NCBI GenBank assembly: GCA_034509495.1
Contig: CM067507.1
Coordinates: 14,989,351-15,053,350, forward strand
Direction of reading: 5' to 3'
DNA from: Acestrorhynchus altus
Taxonomy: Eukaryota > Chordata > Actinopteri > Characiformes > Acestrorhynchidae
Length of the DNA: 64,000 nucleotides
Below the pieces are notes generated by a model. It did not search any database, was not told the origin of the DNA, and saw only the letters and a program-made list of their open reading frames with translations. The position numbers and the translations under genes are program-made. Each line of letters starts with the position of its first letter. Position 1 is the stretch's first letter. Of this stretch, positions 23,362-35,049 are shown piece after piece.

Positions 23362-26300
23362 ATCCAATATGGGTTCTGAAACCTTTGAAGGGTAGTGTAC
23401 ATACATTACGTAGCTGCATTTTGTAAATCAATAGATCAGACCAGTATCATGTCAGTGTCACTGCAGAGCTAAGAACGACCCATCACTCAAATCATTTTTT
23501 GAAGTTGGAATCTGTGTTGAAATCTGAGACACTATGACAGGGACCAACGTGTGTGCTGGTCAGGTGACTGGGTCAGAACATCTCCAAAACAGCAGGCAAG
23601 TATGTGAGTTGTTGATAATTTAATTTAATTAAAACCTTTTTAGGTACATTTCATCAGGCACTTTCTACTTTATTTCAGCATTGGTGAGTATCTGACATTC
23701 TGATAACAAGACCAGAGTTGACCAGATATCATTTAGCACTATTCTTAACACAACACACAATAACAATGCCCAGCACATTAATGTAATGTATCAGGCCCAA
23801 CAGGGCTGGTGAGTATTTTAAACACAACTGTCGGGGCTAGGCGGAGAGTAAACTATCTAATAATGAAGAACTAGTGAAGAGTACATGGTAGAGTTTCTAA
23901 TAAAATGGACAATCAGAATACCATTTTGTAGTTTCAGTCTGCTCTTTATAGTATGTGTTGTGAGACTGATCTCTGCTACCTGGATTAGATGTATTGCTTT
24001 CAAAATCAAGAGTCAGTAGTCCATGTAAGGATCAAACCTGTGACAAATGGCTCACTACCAAGTTCTCTTGAAAGTTGGCATCCTTAGCCCATGCCAACCC
24101 ATGCCGGTGTGTGTGAGGGTAAAAGTAGTGCTGGACTAATCTGAAAGAGTGTAGCTGGACATTGTACAGGTTTATTCCAGGTACCTCTACAGAAAGATGA
24201 TGGCTGAGTAATATCCTGGTCAGTGCTCCAAATTCGGTTCCAAAGCTCTCTGGACACTTTCTCTAACAGAACATCTCCTGATTTTTCGTTCTCCGATACT
24301 GCTGTCAGAAAACGCATAGCATTGAGAGAGCCTGATTGAGAGAGTGAGAGAGAGATTTTCCCAAGTTAGAGAGATGTAACACCAAACAATGTTCTAGACT
24401 GTTTAGCTTTATCCCAGCAAACATTTATTCATGTAAAGAGGGATGAGGAAGTATACCAGGTTCAGAATTCCCCTGGTTGACTCACTGCTTATATTCACGG
24501 CCTCAAAAAGAAAGACAGTGACATACCTTTTTCAAACATGGCCTCAAAAGGGTTTGCTGGAAATCTCAATGGCACATTGAAGTATTGGCCACAAACTGGG
24601 TCACAGATTCATGTATACAGCCTTATTCGGGACCATTGCCGGTGGTCGGTTACCTGGAGAAGCACAACTATGTTAGCCATTTTAAACAAATGCAGCAATA
24701 ATAGATGAGGTTAAATATTCAGACTCATCATTGTTACAATGAAGAGATTAGCAGGGCTCCAGAATAACCTTTTTCACAACTGTTCTAGAAGCACCCTGAA
24801 ACTTTCTGTCAGCCGTCCCAAACTGAACGTCAAACATCCCACATATGTTCACCCATTCAAATATATCATCCCTTATATTATATGTGATTTTTAAATTATT
24901 AAAATTATTAATCAGCATTTTATTGTCTGAAATAATTGGTTGATCACCTACCAACCAACCAAGTTGCGCTTCTCACAGACCTGTTAGTTTTCTTTAAGAA
25001 GGCCTCCTTCTCTGCACTCATTACCTGTATTAATTGCCTGTTTAAACTTGTTACCTGAATAAAACACCTGTCCACACACTCAATGAATCATACTCCAATC
25101 TGTACTATGGCCAAGCCCAAAGAGGCATTTAAGGACACTGCAGGACAAAATTGTTGACCTGCACAAGGCTGGGATGGGCTACAGGACAATGGGCAAGCAA
25201 CTTAGTGAGAAGGTAACAACTGCTAGCACAGTATTAGAAAAATGGAAGAAACACAAGATGACTGTCAATCTTCCATGGTGTGAGGCTCCATGCAAGATGT
25301 CACTTTGAGGGGTTAGGAGGATTCTTAAAAAGGACAGGAATCATACCAGAACTACATGGACCTTGTCAGCCAACATGCAGAGAGTCCACAGAGGTACAGT
25401 CTCAGAGATAACTGTTAGTAACACACTACACAGGCATCGATTAAAATCTTGCAGGGCACGTAAGGTCCCCCTGCTCATGTGAGCACATGTCCACGCCCGT
25501 AAGTTTGCCAATAACCATCTGGATGATCCAGATGGATCCAGATGATCTATGATCTACAATTCCACTCGTCATATTTGGAATAAGAAGGATGAGTACAAAT
25601 GAGAAAACTATCCCAACAGTGAAACATGGGGGTGGAAACATATTTTAAGGGTGCTTTTCTGCAAATGGGACAGGATAATTCAACATATTGAAGGGGAGGA
25701 TGGATGGGCCATATCACAAAGATCCAGTAAGGCAGTGAAGGTAGGTCATGTCTGGGTCTTCAGTATGACAATGACCCGAAACACGGCGGGGCAACTGGGC
25801 GTGAAAGCCATAAGAAGCATTCAAGGTCCTGGGTGGCTGAAAGCCAGTCTCCCAGACCTGAAGCAATAGAAAATCTTTTGAGAGAGTTAAATCTCAATGT
25901 TGCCTAGCAACAGCCTGGGGCTCACAGTCTGGACAAGATCTGCATGGAGAGTGGAAAAATCCCTGCTGCAGTGTGTGCAAACTTGGTCAAGACATACAGA
26001 AAAAGTCTAATCTAGTTAGGAAAACAAAACTGCCAAATACTTATTTTCCCCACTAATAAATATTATATATAATCAACAGAGTCAGCTAGTCAGTTATCAC
26101 TTAAAATGTCTTTATGTGAGAAGTCCACAGCTCCACAGCTTTTAAGTTCTTTTATAACCATTTTATAACAGTCACCTACATTTGTTCTACACAACTGTAG
26201 CCCTTTCATACACAAAATATAAACTGTTATTATAAATAATACTGCTGCACAGTGGGATTGCAACAAGATTTCTTCATATCACAAGTCAGTTCACCTAAAT

Positions 26301-28351
26301 TCAACCTGTGACAACAATAAATAGCCCAACCTTGAGTAAGACCTGGAATCGATATGAGATATAGAATCATATACAAAATCAGATCATTCAAAAAATTTAG
26401 GTAATGTACACTCTTCTTGATAGAATTCAGTTTACAGATTTGAGGGTGCATCACTGGACTAGAGAAACAGGATGGTTGATTGAATAAATTGACCACCATC
26501 TACACCATTCTTACCAAAGTGTTTGGAGGTGTTGGGAGCAGTGCTCATGTGAGAGAACAGACAGAACCCTATCATCTTTAGTGACAAATTCAGGTTCTGT
26601 TTGGGATCTAATGACGGTCAGGATTGTGGTCAATCTTGTCTTTGCTGTGGGACAAAACACTGCCCTGATTGCTGGTTTGATGATCTGGGGGGCCATTGCA
26701 GTTGACAGTTGGTCACCCCTCATAGTAATATGAGAGACACTAACAGCTCAGTGATATGTGCAGGACATCCCCCCTTTCAATTGCACAGTTTTCCCAATAA
26801 ACTTGTGCTTTTGCTTGAGTACTGTAATCACTTACAATAAATCCACCATTACTTTTGTGTGTACTATCCAATGAGTGTACTATTGCTTGTGTGGTCTCCA
26901 TCCTGTTGAGTCGGTCACATGGAAGCTAGCTTGAGGAGCACTCACACACAGCCAACTCAACAACTCAAACAGATTGTAAAAAAACTGGTGTTCTTTAAAA
27001 TAATAATTTATTAACCATACTTCAGGTAAAATATTAAATTACCGTATTTTCCCGACTATAGAGCACACTTCAATATAAGCTGCTCCCACAAAGTTGTTTT
27101 TTTTTAAATGGAAAGTAACATATATAATCCTCACCGGGCTAAAAGCTGCTCATGTCTACTGAACTGGTAACGTAGTTTAACTGAAGATAAATGAGCTGAG
27201 ATTAGTTTCTGAGCAGTTACATAGCAGCATAAAAGTAAAAGTGCCAATCAAACAAAACAGAAATGTTATTATTGGTTTATTCATCGTCCTCCTGCTCACT
27301 GAAACCACTGAACTCATCTTCTTCAGTGTCGAGTTGAACAATATGAAAACTTTGTCACATGTGCTCTATGTTGTCAATGTCAGTGTTGCCTCTCTGTCTG
27401 TATCATCCTGGGGTGAAACTGGCTCTGAAGCTGTGGTGCCCTCTTTACACAGCAGTCCAGCCTTTCAGGAACTCCTTTGCTTGCACGTGCTAGTGAAAAT
27501 TAATGCTTTTGTCTGTGATTTCCAACTTTGACTTCCACCTTTTCACATTCTCTCCTAGCGCCCCTAATGAGCAGAAAAAAATCTGCACAGTTTAAAGCAT
27601 GGAAAAAAGTAGCAGCTTATACTGTCGTCTGGAACATACGGTAATTGTAATAGTGATTTGAGGTCATATCACCCAGTGCTATGGGACACATTGCTTACTG
27701 AATGAGGTTCAACAATTGCAATTCAAACAAAGAGGTTCAAAAAAAATAATGCAACTCTTCTTGTAATGCATCCTGTTGTTTTATTCAGTTGTGTAATGAT
27801 GATTTTCCACAACCATGATCTCACATGTGACTTGCCTGATTCTTGCATTACTCCACCTAGAAATGCAGGACGAAGTCTGAGCTCCATGTTCCAGACATTT
27901 CTGTAGCGACATAGTACCTGGACACAGAGGATCAACAGCCAGTATCAGCATCAATATTTCACAAAAGAAACCAACAAATCTTATGCTGAAAATAAATGAA
28001 TGCAGCAGATGTTTGAATCAATCAAATCATCCCAGCAGTGTATCAACATCTTATAATAACTAACAATTTCAACAATGATGCATTTTAATGAAACATTTCA
28101 TTTAAGAAAAAAGAAGAAGAAAAGAATGGCTTTCAGGAAAAACATAGGACTGATTTCATAGGCTCACACTCACTAGATTAGTCTAAATTTAAACTTGAGA
28201 ATTTCATTGGTGAATTACTAGACCAGTGTACTATAGTAACACCTTATCAATAACATAGTGAAAGGAACATAAATTCCAACACCTTAGCAACCAACATTTC
28301 CAACAATAAATACAGAGTTGCAATTGTAAACTGTCCCTACAGGAACTACAC

Positions 28352-28443
<92 letters not shown>

Positions 28444-29970
28444 TCAAAAAAATAAAGGGAACGCTCAAATAACACATCCTAAATCTGAATTAATGAAATA
28501 TTCTCATTGAACACTTTGTTCTGTACAAAGTTGAATCTGCTGACAACAAAACACACAAAAATTTCAATGGAAATCACATTTATTAACCAGTGGAGGCCTG
28601 GATTTTGAGACACACACAAAATTAAAGTGGAAAAACACAATACAGGCTGATCCAACTTTGATGTAATGTTCTTTAAACAAGTCAAAATGAGGCTCATATT
28701 GTGTGTGGCCTCCACGTGCCTGTATGACCTCCCTACAATGCCTGGGCATGCTCTTGATGAGAATGGCGGATGGTCTCCTGGGGATCTCCTCCAGACCTAG
28801 ACTAAAGCATCTGCCAACTCAGTCCACAGTCTGTGGTGCTATGTGACGTTGGTGGATAGAGCAAAACATGATGTCCCAGATGTGCTCAATCTGATTCGGG
28901 TCTGAGAGACGGGCGGCCCAGTCCATAGCTTCAATGCCTTCATCTTTTGGAACTGCTGACACACTCCAGCCACATGAGGTCTAGCATTGTCCTGCATTAG
29001 GAGGAACCCAGGGCCAACTGTCCCAGCATATGGTCTGAGGATCTCATCGTGGTACCTAATGGCAGTCAGGCTAGTTCTGGAGAGCACATGGAGGGCTGTG
29101 CAGCCCTCCAAAGAAATGCCACTCCACACCATTACTGACCCACTACCAAACTGGTCATGCTGAAGGATGTTGCAGGCAGCAGATCGCTCTCCATGGCACC
29201 TCCAGACTCTGTCATGTCTGTCCCATATGTGCTCAGTGTGAACCTGCTTTCATCTGTGAAGAACACAGCGCCCTAGTGGCGAATTTGCCAATCCTGGTGT
29301 TCTCTTGCAAATGCCAAGCGTCGTTCATGGTGTTGGGCTGTGACATCAGGCCCTCATACCATCCTCATGGGTCGGTTTCTAACCGTTTGTGCGAACCTGT
29401 GCACATTTGTGGCCTGCTGGAGGTCATTTTGCAGGGCTCTGGCAGTGCGCCTCCTGTTCCTCCTTGCACAAAGGCGGAGGTAACAGTCCTGCTGCTGGGT
29501 AGTTGCCCTTCTCCATCCTCCACATCTCCTGGTGTCCTGGTCTGTCTCCTGGTAGCGCCTCCAGCAACTGGACACTACGCTGACAGACACAGCAAACCTC
29601 GCATTGATGTGCCGTCCTGGATAAGCTGCACTACCTGAGCCACTTGTGTGGGTCGTAGAGTCTGTCTCATGCTACGAGTGTGAAAGCACCACCATCATTC
29701 AAAAGTGACACATCAGCTAAGCTTGCTATGGAGGTACTGAGAACTGGTCTGTGTTCCCCACCTGCAGAACCACTCTGTTATTGAGTGCGTCTTGCTAGGT
29801 GCCAATAATTTCCACTTGTTGTCTATTCCATTTGCACAACAGCATGTGAAATTGATTGTCAATCAGTGTTGCTTCCTAAGTGGACAGTTTGATTTCACAG
29901 AAGTTTGATTTACTTGGAGTTATATTGTGTTGTTTAAGTGTTCCCTTTATTTTTTTGAGCAGTGTATATG

Positions 29971-30012
<42 letters not shown>

Positions 30013-30180
30013 CACGGTTTGAATTCAGACTTTAAAGATGCTTAATGTTAAGCTCTGTGTTTTTTCATGTGTGTTTTGAGTTTCAGACTCAGTTCTGTGG
30101 ACACTCACCTCAAATCCCAGCCAGGAATGGGAGGAAACCCACGTCGCCAAAACAGCTCAACCACCTTTCAGGCTGGACAT
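21710..30180 (-). CDS. gstk1: glutathione S-transferase kappa 1, copy A (frame-disrupted)
   Basis: GSTK1 is a thioredoxin-fold, DsbA-like glutathione transferase of peroxisomes and mitochondria. Seven minus-strand exons are visible: 30180-30109, 27917-27836, 24653-24527, 24331-24185, 23054-22938, 22852-22761 and 21759-21710 (stop TGA 21712-21710; AATAAA at 21673-21668). Recognisable blocks include VLCRYRNVWNMELRLRP, GNRPPAMVPNKAVYMN, NVPLRFPANPFEAMFEKG, LNAMRFLTAV, RELWNRIWSTDQDITQP, GLSASEVEELLKLAKSQL, AFGFPLTVCHVD, GSDRFELMAHC and C-terminal PMAKM. AKM is an acceptable PTS1 peroxisomal signal. The intron after exon 2 uses a GC donor (tcag|gcaagt). Damage: exon 1 frame broken after MSSLKGG with SPYSW altered; exon 3 shifted near ctgtgacccagt; exon 4 one base too long at its 3' end; exon 6 two bases short against copy B. 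Either a decaying gene or sequence error. Confidence 0.8.
21825..22725 (+). mobile_element. Tc1-family relic in the last gstk1 intron (unit A)
   Basis: Interior phrases gtttggtggatattagaaga, gtgccaaccataaagtttgg and ggatatggtggtatggggct correspond to a transposase catalytic region, now with multiple stops. The tail 'gaacccgaactcaacctgatcca' is the PDLNPIE-like third catalytic block, degraded. Unit B counterpart: 40525-41350. Confidence 0.65.
23331..23359. repeat. (TG)n microsatellite
   Basis: A short TG run in a gstk1 intron. Unit B counterpart at 41965-41982. Confidence 0.9.
24960..26045 (+). mobile_element. Tc1-type transposon relic (unit A)
   Basis: Plus-strand transposase remnants: N-terminal HTH region from 'gccaagcccaaagaggcattt' (25110) through 'attagaaaaatggaagaaacac' (25230), a DDE-region piece 'agtatgacaatgacccgaaacac' (25762-25784) and a C-terminal 'agtgtgtgcaaacttggtcaag' (25969). 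Frame is broken. Unit B retains only 43590-43800. Confidence 0.7.
26500..26735 (+). mobile_element. Tc1-type catalytic-region fragment (unit A)
   Basis: Reading plus, 'tttagtgacaaattcaggttctg' (26577) encodes a decayed SDKFRFC, the first catalytic Asp motif of Tc1 transposases, followed by 'ggtttgatgatctgggg'. Unit B counterpart 43880-44050 lost part of it. Confidence 0.55.
27042..27641. mobile_element. 600-bp TA-flanked MITE, unit A only
   Basis: Begins ccgtattttcccgactata and ends with the inverted 'ggaacatacgg', between TA (27040-27041) and TA (27642-27643). The unit B sequence at the same site (about 44358) has a single TA between the same flanks (attaaat-TA-attgtaatag). This gives the element boundaries and a TA target duplication directly. 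A short relative with the same ends lies at 63674-63848. The plus-strand 96-codon frame inside (27241-27531) is not supported as a gene. Confidence 0.85.
28356..28437. repeat. compound (AT)n(AC)n microsatellite
   Basis: An AT run followed by an AC run, directly abutting the left end of the transposon at 28438. A further (AC)n run follows that transposon at 29976-30010. Confidence 0.95.
28438..29964 (-). mobile_element. Tc1/mariner transposon with both ends intact (unit A)
   Basis: Left end cactgctcaaaaaaataaag; right end (to 29964) is its inverted copy, followed by TA. Minus-strand transposase remnants include MVWSGISLEGCTALHVL and LLMQDNARPHVAGVCQQF (28839-29132), the latter bearing the second catalytic Asp. 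The reading frame is interrupted. It sits in gstk1 intron 1. The unit B copy (45090-45715) lost both termini but has a longer transposase frame beginning with FFTDESRFTL. Confidence 0.85.
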
Positions 30181-30839
30181 CTGCACACAAAGAGCTTCAG
30201 AAGACTGATACAGTAAATAAGCGCGTTTACAAACACGTTACACGTTACCTTGCCGTGTGTGAGAGAGCAGCCCGCCGAGCGCGTCCCTCAGATGACCGCA
30301 GTGTTTGATAACCAGAGGAAGATAAGTGGGTGAAAGTTCAGCTGAACTGAAACAACAGTGCTGGTGACACTGCCGCTACACCAGACACAGGCCCTCAACA
30401 TAAGAACAGTCACCGACATGCTCTTTACACTGGTTTTAACATTCATCACTTTTAGCAGCTCATCTTCATATTTCATAACACATAACACGTCTGTTTAGTG
30501 CAGTGAAATGTCGCCATCTAGTGGAGTGGAGATGAGTCCATTGTAAACTCTTTTATGACCTAAGATTCTAGTGTTAAAGATAGTTAAATAATCAGCATCT
30601 TGGGTTAAATAGTGACAGCTGTGACAACACCAGCACAGAAGACCAGAAACACTAAATAACAGGAGAATGATAGGATGAATAGTTATTACATGCAGGCTGT
30701 AGATTCTGTACATTTGGGAATTATAAGTTATAAATTATAAAAATTATGTTGCTTTTTTTCCTAAATAGTTCTGGTACAAACAATTACCTTCAGAAGTGCT
30801 GAATGAAATGAAGTCCATCTGCAATCTAAGTGTCACATG

Positions 30840-31090
30840 ATCTGTCACTATATGCACACCTTTTCTGAAGGCCCCAGAGGCTGCAACACCATTAAGCAAA
30901 GAGGTACCACTAACCAAACAACACCATGAAGACCAAGGAGATCTCCAAACAAATTGAAAATGTGTAAATGTATTGGAATGGCCCAGTCAAAGCCAGACCT
31001 TAAGAATCTGCGGTCAGGCTAGAAGAGTGCTGTTGCAGCAGTAACCATCAAACTTGAAGGAGGTGGAGAAGTTTTGGGATTGGTGTAGAC
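30840..31090 (+). mobile_element. internally deleted Tc1-type relic (unit A)
   Basis: The transposase start region 'accatgaagaccaaggagatctccaaacaa' (30924) is joined after a large deletion to 'ttggaatggcccagtcaaagccag', the third catalytic block (30971). Unit B counterpart 46590-46870 keeps the same deletion, so it predates the duplication. Confidence 0.65.
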
Positions 31091-31671
31091 TTTCTAATTC
31101 TATAGCCAGGAATCAAAACATTGGTGGGGACATTTCAATAGTCGCTGGATATGTGGGGACACTTCACTTCCGTCCATGCAAAAACTATGCCCTTAAATGA
31201 ACAGATGTGAAATCAGTTTTGAAACTTTGATATCTTATCATGTTTTTGCCACAATTAATTACTCACAAACACTTCACTGCACTACAATGTCATCATTTTT
31301 TAGGAATGGTAGGTTCTGCAGTTTCTAACCATATGTGTTTTGCTGGTGTATGAAGGCCTTCCTGAATTATATAGCTGAGAATACAAGGTGTGATTTTGCC
31401 CTCACTGTGAGGCCCTCAGTCCTATATGGTTCAAATTAGTCAGAAGTGTTTTGGTGTTCTGTCTTTATCATTTTATTTCACAGATCCTAGACATTACCTA
31501 TGAGTTTGCCCACTGTAGACCAACAGGATGGACTGAAGCTAGAATTGATTCCTGAAGGGAAGTGTTGCTCAGAGCAGGTCAGTGTTCAGAGCCCAGAGTC
31601 TACTGGAAACCAGGAGACCGAAGCAAAGTCAAACTTTAAAGTATGTTTTACTGTTACACTCACTAAACTGC

Positions 31672-31673
<2 letters not shown>

Positions 31674-31743
<70 letters not shown>
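31674..31743. repeat. (CA)n microsatellite
   Basis: An uninterrupted CA run. Unit B counterpart 47446-47512 has one interruption (cacata). Confidence 0.95.
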
Positions 31744-31744
<1 letters not shown>

Positions 31745-31894
31745 AGCTTAAGGTTAAATTAAATTAAGGTTCCAGCAGGAGCATCAATACAAGTACAGAT
31801 AGTGAAGGATAGATAGTGAAGATAATAATTTAGTAAGGAAATAAAAGTGTGTGTATTGCACAGGAAATATTGCGCACAGCATTGTTAGTGCTGA

Positions 31895-32870
31895 GTCCAG
31901 TTGTGTTGTGGTGGTCGGGCTGCAGGTTGCAGGTTACTACTCGTATCCTCCTGTTACCACTCCCCCCTGCACCGCAAAGAGGAGTTCAACAGTCTGATAA
32001 TGTGCGGGACAAAAGAGTTTTTAAGTCTATTGGTCCTGCGCGGGAGGAAACGATCTGTCCTAGACGTAGCTCCTCTGGTGGCTGATGACAGTGTGTAAGA
32101 GGGTGACTGGCCTTGCCCAAAATGTCAGTAGTTTCTTCTCTGCCACGGTCGTCTTCTCTGCCCACTGATACAGAGAGTCCAGCTTTGTCTAAACACAGGC
32201 CAGCCCACCTGATCAATTTGTCCAGCCTGGACAGCAGTGTAAGAACAGGACCTTTGCTTGTCACGGACTGATAAGAAAACAACCACAGGAGTTTCCTGCA
32301 GATGTTGAAGACCACCAGCCTCCTCAGAAAGTATATGCTCGGTCCTTTCTGTACAGGTGGTCAATGTTACATGTCCAGTACAGCTTGCTGTCCAGCCACA
32401 GCCTGAGGTACTTATATGAGTCCACAGCCTCCACCTTATCTCCCTCAATCAGAACTGGATGTGACTTTGGTCTGGACGTATGGTATGTGATGTCCCTCAG
32501 TCTGATGTACTCCAGCCTGTCTGTGAGGTAGCTGGAGATCCAGGTGACCAGGAAGGGGACTGCTCGCATCCCATTCAGTTTGTCCTGAAGCATAAGGGGC
32601 TGGATGGTGTTGAAAGCACTTGGAAGTCAGGGAACAGGATCTGACTGTGCCATTCCCTTTTCTAGAGTGCAGTGGGCTTGGTGTAGCAGGTAGATGATCG
32701 AGTCTTTGTCGGGGCCTGCTGCTTTCTTGGGGTGAAATTTCCTCAGTTGACCTCTGACCTGGTCCGCAGTGAAAAAATAGTAAGTCTGTGTTGTGGTGGA
32801 CGCTGGAGACTGTGGTCTCCTGGAGGATTGAGCAGTAGTGAACCCAGAGAAGTGATTCTATTGCCCTGTG
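31895..32870 (-). mobile_element. CR1/Rex1-like LINE fragment (unit A)
   Basis: Minus-strand reverse-transcriptase C-terminal region in several frames: VTWISSYLTDRLEYIRLRD, then VEAVDSYKYLRLWLDSKLYW and FNICRKLLWLF. The extreme 3' end, at about 31895-32050 on this strand, has lost part of its tail. 5'-truncated and frame-broken. Rex1/CR1 naming is from the motif pattern only. The same family appears plus-oriented at 56640-57090. Confidence 0.6.
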
Positions 32871-32872
32871 GG

Positions 32873-33070
32873 CAGCACAGTGGCAGTGCCGATAGTGCAT
32901 GTGTTGCACAGCTTGATGGGTCTGGAGTTGTGATTTCACTCCCCACACCCAGATTTTCCTGATGCTAGTTTCCTCCTGCCACCAGAAACACCAAGAAGGT
33001 GAACTGGCCAGACTAAATTGCCCCTAGATGTGAATATGTGAATTATGTTCAGGAGATCAGGTGTAAGTCT
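32873..33070 (+). mobile_element. SINE fragment (unit A)
   Basis: Runs from 'gggcagcacagtggcagtgcc' through tttcctcctgccaccagaaa to ggccagactaaattgcccct, the body of an abundant fish SINE. Unit B counterpart: 48640-48820. Confidence 0.5.
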
Positions 33071-33701
33071 GGACAACTGAATTTCATTATAAATAAAGAG
33101 CTCTTTTTGATGTTGTGGATGCTTCTTTTTTCCTACTCTGCGTAAAACTTTATCTATGTTTCTCTTTAACACTGAGTCTGAGCCCTGAGAATAAAACTCA
33201 CATTAATTCATGTTGTGTGTTTAGACCTGCTGTTCCTGGAACTGACCCAGAGTCTGTAAAGCGAAAGAAATTCATCAATAGCATGACTGCAGTACAAACC
33301 CAAATATGATAGCTCTTCAGGGTTTTTTACTGATGAAAAATCCATATGAATGGTTCTTCAGATTGACCATTTTCATTAGTTAAAAAGATAATCTTACATA
33401 TAATTTCGTCAAACTTGTGACATCAATAACATATTATGCTGCAATAAATGCTACTTCAAAAACAGGTCTATTACATGAACATTAAGTGAAGGCATTGAAT
33501 GCATTACAGATTGAGTTTTTAAAGCCTTTTTGTTTTTCAAATTTTCAGTTGTCAAGAAAAAGTGTTTGAATTCCAAATTAATTAATAAATAAGATAAAAA
33601 CTATCCTTCTTTTGCTTGCATATATCATGGAATCCAAACTGTACATAATAGAAAAATCTGTTAAATATCTTTATAAAATCTTGCCATCATTTTAGTATAT
33701 G

Positions 33702-34767
33702 CAGTTGTGCTCAAATGTTTACATACCCTGGCAGAATTTTTAATTTCTTGGCCTTTTTTCAGAGAATATGAATGATAACACAAACACTTTTCTCCATTCA
33801 TGATTAATGGTTGGGTGAAGTCCTTTATTGTCAAATGAATGGCTACTAAAGGTCATATCTGTTAATGAAAAAATGAAAAATCCATAAATATCATCAGCTG
33901 AAATACGGGACTTTCTGAAAACTAGCGCTGTGGCTGTTTCAAGATGCATGATAAGGAGGCACTTGAAGAAAAATGGGCTGCATGGTCAAGTCGCCAGAAG
34001 AAAACCATTCCTGCACAAATGCCACAAAGTACCTCACCTACAATATGCCAAACAGCACAGAGACAAAACATCTGGAACAAGGTCATTTGGAGTGATAAGA
34101 CCAAAATTAAACTTTTTGACTACTACCATAAAAGTTACATTTGGAGAGGTGTCAACAAAGCCTGTGATGAAAGGAACACAATTCTTTCTGTAAACATGTT
34201 GGTGGATCAGCGATGTTTTGGGGATGTGTAGGCTACAAAGGCACAGGAAACTCGGTCAAAGTTGAAGGAAAGATGAAAGCAGCACATTATCAGCAAATAC
34301 TGGAGGCAAATTTGCACTCATCAGCCTGGAAAGTGCGCATGGGACCTACTTGGACATTCCAGTGTGACAACAATCCAAAACACAAGGCCACCTGTCATTG
34401 GCTACAGCAGAACAAAGAGAAGGTTCTGGAGTGGCCATCTCGAAGATGTCTCACCTCAATATCATTGAGTTCATACCAAGACAGCCCAAGAATTTAACAG
34501 AACTGGAGGTTTTGCCAAGAAGAATGGGCAGATTTACCATCTGTAAAGAGCCTCATCACAACTACCACAAAAGACTTCAAGCTGTCATTGATGTTAGAGG
34601 AGGCAACGATCAGGGTCAAAGAGAAAATACAATCATTTGATAATAAATAGTTTCACCCAACCACTAACCATGAATGGAAAAAAAAGTTTTGTGTTATCAT
34701 TCATATTCTCTGAAAAAGGCCAAGAAAACAAACATTCTGCTGGGGTATGTAAACTTGAGCACAGCTG
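33702..34767 (+). mobile_element. Tc1-type transposon (unit A)
   Basis: Left end cagttgtgctcaaatgttta; right end is inverted (gtaaacttgagcacagctg, followed by TA). Plus-strand transposase pieces: WNKVIWSDKTKIKLFDYYHK (first catalytic Asp), YIWRGVNKACDERNTILSV, FWGCVGYKGTGNSVKVEGKM, and FQCDNNPKHKATCHWLQQNK (second catalytic Asp). The third block (SPDLN in unit B) is shifted here. Broken in at least two places. Confidence 0.8.
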
Positions 34768-35049
34768 TATAAACATCACTAAAAGGATGCAGCCATGCTT
34801 TTGTAAAAAGAAAATATTTACTGGTATTATCTGTAAATCATGTCTTTGATTGTATTTTGTTTGTAATTGAGTATTTCCAGAAAGAACAACCTAACAGAAA
34901 CAACCGTGTTTAAATTTACCACTGATGAAACAAGACATGTACAATCAATCCATCGATACTGGTATTGATCAATCAAGACAAATGTTTAAGCTCTGTGACC
35001 TCATTGAGGAGGAGTCTTCTTATTTTAATATAATGAAATTAATTAATTA

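Noticed and set aside
27241..27531. 96-codon plus ORF with a hydrophobic start, possible small membrane protein
   Set aside because: Lies wholly inside a TA-flanked MITE absent from unit B; no splice or promoter context.
28231..28440. Minus-strand ORF beginning with alternating Cys-Val and Ile-Tyr
   Set aside because: It is only the translation of the (CA)n(TA)n microsatellite.
31500..31767. Plus ORF ending in repeated Thr-His
   Set aside because: Its tail is the (CA)n microsatellite and the rest has no exon structure.
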